Of a stretch of 10,510 nt of DNA, positions 6,494-10,510 are shown piece by piece; the first letter of the stretch is position 1; each line of letters opens with the position of its first letter. Position numbers and translations under genes: made by a program. The notes under the pieces were generated by a model. It ran no database searches and was not told the origin of the DNA. It saw only the letters and a list, made by a program, of their open reading frames with translations. Source of the stretch: an uncultured Planctomycetales bacterium (GTDB lineage: Bacteria; Planctomycetota; Planctomycetia; Pirellulales; Thermoguttaceae); contig CALARR010000411.1 in NCBI GenBank assembly GCA_937889015.1, positions 1 to 10,510 on the forward strand. Direction: 5' to 3'.

Positions 6494-6877
6494 ATGCCGC
6501 GTTTGTTGGGTGTTGATATCCCGAACGATCGCCCCACGGTGATCGCCTTGACCTACCTCTATGGGGTTGGTCCCAAGACGTCTCGCGACCTGTGCCACAA
6601 GGCGGGCGTGGATCCGCACGCTCGGGCACGCGATCTGCGCGAGGACGAGTTGGCGCGTTTGGCGGCTCTGCTCGACAAGGACTATACGGTCGAGGGCCAG
6701 TTGCGCCGCCAGGTGACACAAAACATCTCCCGCTTGCGGGACATCAGTTGCTATCGGGGAATCCGGCATCGCCGCGGTTTGCCGGTTCGCGGCCAACGCA
6801 CGCGGACCAACGCCCGCACGCGCAAGGGCCCCAAGAAGACGGTGGCCGGCAAGAAGGGCGTGAAGGACCTGCATTGA
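6494..6877 (+). CDS. rpsM: 30S ribosomal protein S13
   Basis: S13 sits at the head of the small subunit, contacts S19 and the P-site tRNA, and forms bridges to L5. The 127-residue product fits the family (about 118 to 126). The N-terminal helix-two-turn-helix region reads DIPNDRPTVIALTYLYGVGPKTS. The central part has RDISCYRGIRHRRGLPVRGQRT, and the basic C-terminus TNARTRKGPKKTVAGKKG reaches the tRNA. AGGAG at 6480-6484 lies nine bases before the ATG at 6494. The gene stands 84 bases after rpmJ and 61 before rpsK. Confidence 0.97.
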   Translation: MPRLLGVDIPNDRPTVIALTYLYGVGPKTSRDLCHKAGVDPHARARDLREDELARLAALLDKDYTVEGQLRRQVTQNISRLRDISCYRGIRHRRGLPVRGQRTRTNARTRKGPKKTVAGKKGVKDLH

Positions 6878-6938
6878 CGATCGGCCCGGGAAACCGGGCG
6901 GTGGGCCGATTCAGAGACACACAAGGAGTGAGGCAGCG

Positions 6939-7319
6939 GTGGCGAAGTCCAAGAAACGCAAAGCGCGTCGTAACGTGACGGTGGGCGTGGCCCATATCAA
7001 GGCCACGTTCAACAATACCACGGTGACTATCACCGACACCAAGGGGGATACCCTGTGTTGGTCGAGCTCGGGCACGACCGGCTTCAAGGGCAGCCGTAAG
7101 AGCACCCCCTTCGCCGGACAGATGGCCGCTCAGCAGGCCGCCGAAAAGGCGATCAAGTTCGGTGTCAAGGAAGTGGACGTGCGCGTGAAGGGTCCGGGCA
7201 GCGGGCGCGAGAGCGCCATCACGGCCCTGCAGGCCGCCGGACTGACCATCAAGTCCATCGAAGACGTCACCCCCTTGCCCCACAACGGCTGCCGCCCCAA
7301 GAAGCGCCGCCGCGTATAA
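6939..7319 (+). CDS. rpsK: 30S ribosomal protein S11, GTG start
   Basis: S11 lies on the small-subunit platform and shapes the mRNA exit (Shine-Dalgarno) path with S7 and S18. The 126-residue product matches the family (about 129). After a lysine- and arginine-rich N-terminus, the core GVAHIKATFNNTTVTITDTKG and the middle FKGSRKSTPFAGQMAAQ are typical. The C-terminal KGPGSGRESAITAL and DVTPLPHNGCRPKKRRR are strongly conserved. The NG in PHNG is the site where E. coli S11 carries an isoaspartate; whether it forms here is unknown. The start is GTG at 6939, supported by AAGGAG at 6923-6928 ten bases upstream and by the family N-terminus. Confidence 0.96.
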   Translation: MAKSKKRKARRNVTVGVAHIKATFNNTTVTITDTKGDTLCWSSSGTTGFKGSRKSTPFAGQMAAQQAAEKAIKFGVKEVDVRVKGPGSGRESAITALQAAGLTIKSIEDVTPLPHNGCRPKKRRRV

Positions 7320-7420
7320 CCGTTGCCGCTGAACGGCCCGGCCGTCCTTCGCGCGCCAGCCGGTTCGCGGTTCGCATAGACCCTCGACGACATCCCTTTT
7401 TTGTTGCGTGTAGAAAGAAT

Positions 7421-8047
7421 ATGGCTCGATATACTGGACCGGTCTGTCGGATGTGCCGCCGCGAGGGGACGAAGCTCTTCCTCAAGGGCACGCGCTGCGA
7501 CACCCCCAAGTGCGCCGTGGAACGCCGTGAATCGGCCCCCGGCATGCACGCCTTCCGGCGCGGCAAGCTCACCGACTACGGCTTGCACCTCCGCGAGAAG
7601 CAGAAGGTCAAGCACTACTACGGGGTTCTGGAGCGGCAGTTCCGCAAGTATTTTGCCGCCGCCGAACGGGGCAAGGGCAACACGGGCGAGGCCCTGATGG
7701 CGCTGCTCGAACGCCGCTTGGACAATATCGTGCACCGCTTGGGCTTCGGCCATTCGCGGAACCAGGCCCGCCAGATCGTCCGTCACGGACACGTGACGGT
7801 CAACGGCAAGCGAGTCGATTTGCCCAGCTACCTTGTTCGGCCGGGCGACGTGATTCGCGTGAAGAACCGGCCCAAGAGCCTGCAGTTGGTGCAGGCGCGC
7901 CTCGCCGAGGCCGTCCGCGAAGTCCCCGATTTCCTCTCGCGCGTCGAAGGCCAGCAGCCGGAAGGGCATGTGTTGCGCCTGCCCGAAGCCGCCGACGTGT
8001 CGATTCCTGTGCAGACCCAGTTGATCGTGGAGTTGTGCTCGAAGTAA
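7421..8047 (+). CDS. rpsD: 30S ribosomal protein S4, zinc-binding form
   Basis: S4 is a primary 16S rRNA-binding protein that nucleates assembly of the small-subunit body and affects decoding fidelity with S5. The 208-residue product has the standard length. The N-terminus is MARYTGPVCRMCRREGTKLFLKG with a complete zinc site C9, C12, C26 and C31, the C+ form. The S4 RNA-binding domain covers about 97-160 and shows RRLDNIVHRLGF, then SRNQARQIVRHGHVTVNGKRVDLPSYLVRPGD. The C-terminus PVQTQLIVELCSK is also typical. The ATG at 7421 follows a weak AGAAAG (7412-7417). In E. coli S4 represses the alpha operon through a leader pseudoknot; no such structure was identified here. Confidence 0.97.
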   Translation: MARYTGPVCRMCRREGTKLFLKGTRCDTPKCAVERRESAPGMHAFRRGKLTDYGLHLREKQKVKHYYGVLERQFRKYFAAAERGKGNTGEALMALLERRLDNIVHRLGFGHSRNQARQIVRHGHVTVNGKRVDLPSYLVRPGDVIRVKNRPKSLQLVQARLAEAVREVPDFLSRVEGQQPEGHVLRLPEAADVSIPVQTQLIVELCSK

Positions 8048-8089
8048 CCCGCGAGCCAACACCGCCGAACTAGTGACCGGAGCGTTCTC

Positions 8090-9091
8090 ATGCGTATTCG
8101 ATGGCGCGGACTTGAGCTTCCCAGTCAAGTAGCGTGCGACCGGGCAACCCTGACTCCCACCTACGGCAAGTTTGTGGCCGAGCCTTTTGAGCGCGGCTTC
8201 GGCGTGACGATCGGCAATAGCCTGCGCCGGATCTTGCTCTCGAGTCTGGAAGGCGCCGCCGTCACCCAGATCAAGCTCCACGGCGCGCAGCACGAGTTTT
8301 CCACGCTGCCCGGCGTCGTCGAGGACGTGACCGACATCGTGTTGAACGTCAAATCGCTGGTGGTCCGCAGCTCCAGCGAGCAGACCCGCGTGGTCCGCAT
8401 CGAGAAGAACACGCGTGGCGTCATCAGCGGCGCCGACGTGCGAGCCGACGACGCCGTGGATGTGATCACCAAGGATCACGTGATCGCCACGCTCACCGAC
8501 GACGTCCCCTTCCTGATGGAACTGGTCGTGGAGCGCGGACGCGGCTACGTGGCCTCGGCCGAGCAAGCCAATCCGACCCAGGAAATCGGCGTGATCCGCG
8601 TGGACGCCTCGTTCAGCCCCGTGACCCGCGTCCGCTACGAGGTCGAAGAGACCCGCGTCGGCCAAAAGACCAACTACGATCGCTTGACCCTGGAAATCTG
8701 GACCAACGGCTCGATCACGCCCGAGATGGCTATGGTCGAATCGGCCAAAATCCTCCGCAAGCACCTCAATCCGTTCGTGCAATTCGCGGAGCTTGGACCG
8801 CGCGTGCACGCCGAATCGCGAAGCCCCACGGTGGCTTTCGGGCTGGACCCGAGCACCGAATCCAAACTCAACATGACCTTGGCCGACCTGAAACTCTCGG
8901 TCCGCGCCACCAACTGCCTGGAGTCGGAGAACATCAGCACGGTGCGCGATCTGGTCAGCCGCACCGAAGATCAGTTGCTGGAAGTCCGCAACTTCGGCGA
9001 AACGACGCTCAACGAGGTCCGTGAAAAGCTGGTCGATCTCGGCCTGCGACTCGGAATGCGTCTGCCGCCCGCCCAGAGCAGCGTGCTGTAA
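8090..9091 (+). CDS. rpoA: RNA polymerase subunit alpha
   Basis: The alpha subunit dimerises to nucleate assembly of RNA polymerase, and its C-terminal domain contacts UP elements and activators. The 333-residue product fits the family (about 315 to 340). The N-terminal domain has PTYGKFVAEPFERGFGVTIGNSLRRILLSS (23-52, with the assembly arginines at 46-47), and GAAVTQIKLHGAQHEFSTLPGVVEDVTDIVLNVK. The C-terminal domain runs from about 262 to 325 with LKLSVRATNCLESENI, and R272 corresponds to the key DNA-contact R265 of E. coli. The second DNA-contact loop reads NFGETT (301-306), so K298 and S299 of E. coli are both threonine here (T305, T306). GGAG at 8079-8082 lies seven bases before the ATG. 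rplQ follows after 39 bases. Confidence 0.98.
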   Translation: MRIRWRGLELPSQVACDRATLTPTYGKFVAEPFERGFGVTIGNSLRRILLSSLEGAAVTQIKLHGAQHEFSTLPGVVEDVTDIVLNVKSLVVRSSSEQTRVVRIEKNTRGVISGADVRADDAVDVITKDHVIATLTDDVPFLMELVVERGRGYVASAEQANPTQEIGVIRVDASFSPVTRVRYEVEETRVGQKTNYDRLTLEIWTNGSITPEMAMVESAKILRKHLNPFVQFAELGPRVHAESRSPTVAFGLDPSTESKLNMTLADLKLSVRATNCLESENISTVRDLVSRTEDQLLEVRNFGETTLNEVREKLVDLGLRLGMRLPPAQSSVL

Positions 9092-9130
9092 GGCCGCAAC
9101 CACTCTAGACATCTACACAAAGCGTAAGCC

Positions 9131-9733
9131 ATGCGACACCGAAACCGCGGCCGTAAGCTCGGCCGAAATCCTAACCACCAGCGGGCTCTGCTCCGCAGTC
9201 TGGCCGCCGCCTTGATCCTCACCGAAGGCGATCACGACGACGAGGACAACGCGCCCAAGGTCAATGGTCGGATCGTGACCACCTTGCCCAAGGCCAAGGA
9301 GGTCCGCCCCCTGGTCGAACGCTGCGTGACCATCGCACGCCGCGCGCTGCCCCAGCAAAAGGCCGCCGCCGAGTTCGCCTCCGACGCCGCACGCAATTCC
9401 GAAGCCTGGCGCCAATGGCGAGCCAGCCCCCAGTGGCACCAGTGGGCCGAGGCCATCGCGCCCGTGGTCGCCGCACGCCGGCGCGCCCTGCAGCTCCTGG
9501 GCAGCAAACGCGCCGTGCGGATCCTCTTCGAGGATATCGCCCCACGCTTCGAAGACCGCCCCGGCGGCTACACCCGGATCCTCAAGCTCGCCAAGCCTCG
9601 GCTGGGCGACGCCGGCGCTCGGGCCATCTTGGAGTTTGTGGGCGTGCGTGATCGCGTGGCCGCCTCCGCCCCGCGTCCCTCCTTCGACGCCCCCGCCAAG
9701 ACGCAAGAACCGGCCTCGGCCGAGTCCGAGTAG
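9131..9733 (+). CDS. rplQ: 50S ribosomal protein L17 with two insertions
   Basis: L17 binds 23S rRNA near the polypeptide exit tunnel of the large subunit. The product is 200 residues, against 127 in E. coli. Conserved family blocks are MRHRNRGRKLGRNPNHQRALLRSLA (1-25), TTLPKAKEVRPLVE (50-63), and FEDIAPRFEDRPGGYTRILKL (133-153) with the final ILEFVG. Between them are two extra segments. An acidic one of about 15 residues (33-47, GDHDDEDN and following) interrupts the region before IVTTLPKAKE. A second of about 40 residues (74-113) contains four tryptophans within 13 positions (W93, W96, W102, W105). A tail of about 30 alanine-, proline- and glutamate-rich residues follows the core. It is the last gene before the terminator. 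No frameshift is seen. Confidence 0.96.
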   Translation: MRHRNRGRKLGRNPNHQRALLRSLAAALILTEGDHDDEDNAPKVNGRIVTTLPKAKEVRPLVERCVTIARRALPQQKAAAEFASDAARNSEAWRQWRASPQWHQWAEAIAPVVAARRRALQLLGSKRAVRILFEDIAPRFEDRPGGYTRILKLAKPRLGDAGARAILEFVGVRDRVAASAPRPSFDAPAKTQEPASAESE

Positions 9734-9757
9734 TCACCACCGGTACCGAATGATTCC

Positions 9758-9787
9758 AAAGCCCCGCCACTGTTCGGCGGGGCTTTT
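9758..9787 (+). terminator. Intrinsic terminator after rplQ
   Basis: A perfect 11-bp stem pairs AAAGCCCCGCC (9758-9768) with GGCGGGGCTTT (9776-9786) around a 7-base loop, and ends in TTTT (9784-9787). It starts 25 bases after the rplQ stop. It is the clear end of the ribosomal protein transcription unit. The A-rich left flank could give weaker termination on the opposite strand too. Confidence 0.93.
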
Positions 9788-10087
9788 GCTTTGCCCCCCA
9801 GGTGGATGCAACAACCCATCCAAGAGTGGTGTGACGCCGAGCCTCGATCCTGATCGCGCAACAGTCTGCGAAAACAGAACTTGCGGCGGCACCATCTACG
9901 CCGCGGTTTGCAGCGCCCCCTGCATCGCGTTGCATGTTGCATTCGTCTGGACGCAAGATGCGAAAGACAGGAAGACTGCGGCGACCGGCAGATCGCCTTT
10001 CCCGCAATGCCTCGTATCGCGACTGGTCCCCAGGCGTGCCCCAGGTCGATGCTGTTTAGGGGGAAGATTCAGGACGGGTGGCCCGTT

Positions 10088-10104
10088 TTCTGGTCCAACC
10101 AGAA
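10088..10104. repeat. Perfect 7-bp inverted repeat
   Basis: TTCTGGT (10088-10094) and ACCAGAA (10098-10104) are exact reverse complements around CCA. The short loop and symmetry fit either an RNA hairpin or a protein-binding palindrome. It is not followed by a T run, so it is not a typical terminator. Confidence 0.5.
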
Positions 10105-10114
10105 TGATGGGTGC

Positions 10115-10166
10115 CATGCTCACGCTTGTCGTGGGCATGCAGAAGCGTGAGGGCGCGTGGCGCCCC
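10115..10166. repeat. Overlapping inverted repeats, possibly a dispersed repeat
   Basis: CATGCTCACG (10115-10124) pairs with CGTGGGCATG (10130-10139) with one T-G wobble and a 5-base loop. The overlapping CTCACGCTT (10119-10127) pairs perfectly with AAGCGTGAG (10143-10151), so the two stems exclude each other. GGGCGC (10151-10156) then pairs with GCGCCC (10160-10165). The GCCATGC-CACGC plus CGTGGGCATG pattern resembles intergenic REP-like repeats that I recall from planctomycete genomes; that identity is from memory and was not searched. Confidence 0.5.
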
Positions 10167-10212
10167 GCAGCACCGTGGACCTCGTTTGCAACGGCCTGGG
10201 GGGAACTCTGCT

Positions 10213-10509
10213 ATGCTCAGCCCAACGAAAATCGCGATGGGCCTGCTGCTGATGCTGCTGGTCGGGGCCGCCGAGGCCCAGGAATCGGGCTGGTACCAGC
10301 GCGCGCGTTCCACGCCACCCACGCCCAAGTACTTCATCTCGACCCCGCCCGGCTCCGAGTTCTACCCGCAATACAAGGCCCCGGGACCCGTCTCGGCCGT
10401 GCCCGCCTTCCAATGGGGCTATTTCGGCGCGCGCTCCAAGTCTTCGGCCTTCAATCATCGCGGCTACTACGGCGACGAAACCACCACCGTCTTCCCCCGC
10501 GGCTACTGA
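10213..10509 (+). CDS. Small predicted secreted protein, aromatic-rich
   Basis: I do not recognise a named family. The 98-residue product has a short signal peptide: a basic start (MLSPTKIAMG), a hydrophobic core LLLMLLVGAA (11-20), and a likely signal peptidase I site AEA-QE after residue 22. The mature part of about 76 residues has no cysteine and is rich in aromatic residues (8 Tyr, 6 Phe, 2 Trp), proline and glycine. Notable segments are PPTPKYFISTPPG (35-47), FQWGYFGARSK (66-76) and HRGYYGDETTTVFPRGY (82-98). The ATG at 10213 is supported by GGGGGGAA (10198-10205), seven bases upstream. Met9 (10237) is an alternative but would leave a very short signal. The WGYFGA-like motif reminds me of small planctomycete exported proteins, an unverified impression. 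It is transcriptionally separate from rplQ. It could also be a fragment of a larger family. Confidence 0.75.
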   Translation: MLSPTKIAMGLLLMLLVGAAEAQESGWYQRARSTPPTPKYFISTPPGSEFYPQYKAPGPVSAVPAFQWGYFGARSKSSAFNHRGYYGDETTTVFPRGY

Positions 10510-10510
10510 T

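Larger units (their letters stand above)
9788..10212. other. Intergenic region without a convincing gene
   Basis: This 425-base stretch separates the terminator from the final small gene. Its codon use in every frame looks random and no frame encodes a recognisable protein. It holds a small inverted repeat TGGATG/CATCCA (9803-9808 with 9817-9822), the tandem TTGCAT around 9930-9943, and a dense inverted-repeat cluster at 10088-10166. No convincing promoter for the downstream gene was found, though TTGCAA at 10186 is a possible -35 without a well-spaced -10. Confidence 0.6.

Noticed and set aside
7397..7402. Six-T run in the rpsK-rpsD spacer as a terminator
   Set aside because: No stem-loop lies directly before it; the nearest palindrome ends about 50 bases upstream, and rpsD-rpoA-rplQ are expected to be co-transcribed.
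7130..9112. Minus-strand open frame of 660 codons across rpsK, rpsD and rpoA
   Set aside because: It is fully antisense to conserved genes and its composition reflects complementary codon bias; no family was recognised.
9881..10150. Plus-strand open frame of 89 codons in the downstream intergenic region
   Set aside because: It has no ribosome binding site, a random-looking composition and no recognisable motif; its end runs through the inverted-repeat cluster.
10111..10212. In-frame GTG at 10111 that would extend the small secreted protein by 34 residues
   Set aside because: The extension passes through the inverted repeats and would bury the signal peptide; ATG at 10213 has a strong ribosome binding site.
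10212..10217. TATGCT overlapping the start codon as a -10 element
   Set aside because: The nearest -35-like TTGCAA is 20 bases away, and use of this site would force translation from Met9 with a very short signal peptide.
1..10510. CRISPR arrays, tRNA or rRNA genes, insertion sequences, phage or toxin-antitoxin genes
   Set aside because: No regularly spaced repeats, transposase or integrase motifs, tRNA-like cloverleaf or terminal inverted repeats with target duplications were seen in either strand.

Overview
This window is a continuous run of the conserved spc-alpha ribosomal protein cluster from a GC-rich bacterium. All sixteen recognisable housekeeping genes lie on the + strand. Gene order is rplE (3' part)-rpsN-rpsH-rplF-rplR-rpsE-rplO-secY-adk-map-rpmJ-rpsM-rpsK-rpsD-rpoA-rplQ. 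A strong intrinsic terminator follows, then a 425-base gap, then one small gene for a secreted protein of unknown function. The most likely source is a member of the Planctomycetota, perhaps the Pirellulales. Reasons are the gene content (adk and map after secY, no rpmD, no infA), the long L17 with two insertions, the wide spacing between genes, and a downstream small exported aromatic-rich protein of a kind I associate with planctomycetes. This placement is inference; no 16S or other marker is present.

Region 1 (1-3115) is the spc part: large and small subunit proteins L5, S14, S8, L6, L18, S5 and L15. Coupling is tight at L5-S14 (11 nt, with the ribosome binding site overlapping the L5 stop) and at S5-L15 (4-base ATGA overlap, leaving no room for rpmD/L30). 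It is loose between L18 and S5 (149 nt).

Region 2 (3158-6089) carries protein export and maturation genes: SecY (translocon channel), adenylate kinase (short-LID form) and type I methionine aminopeptidase. A structured, G-run-rich leader precedes adk.

Region 3 (6090-9787) is the alpha part. A 206-base gap stands where infA is found in many bacteria. It contains a candidate sigma70-like promoter and a quasi-palindrome. The genes that follow are rpmJ (a 37-residue protein), rpsM, rpsK, rpsD, rpoA and rplQ, closed by an 11-bp-stem terminator. S14, L36 and S4 all keep their zinc-binding residues.

Region 4 (9788-10510) is non-coding DNA with a dense cluster of inverted repeats (10088-10166), followed by a 98-residue predicted exported protein.

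No mobile element, CRISPR array, tRNA, rRNA or phage signature was seen. I found no convincing new multi-gene system. The items most worth a second look are the L17 insertions, the inverted-repeat cluster, the structured leader before adk, the promoter/palindrome before rpmJ, and the small secreted protein.
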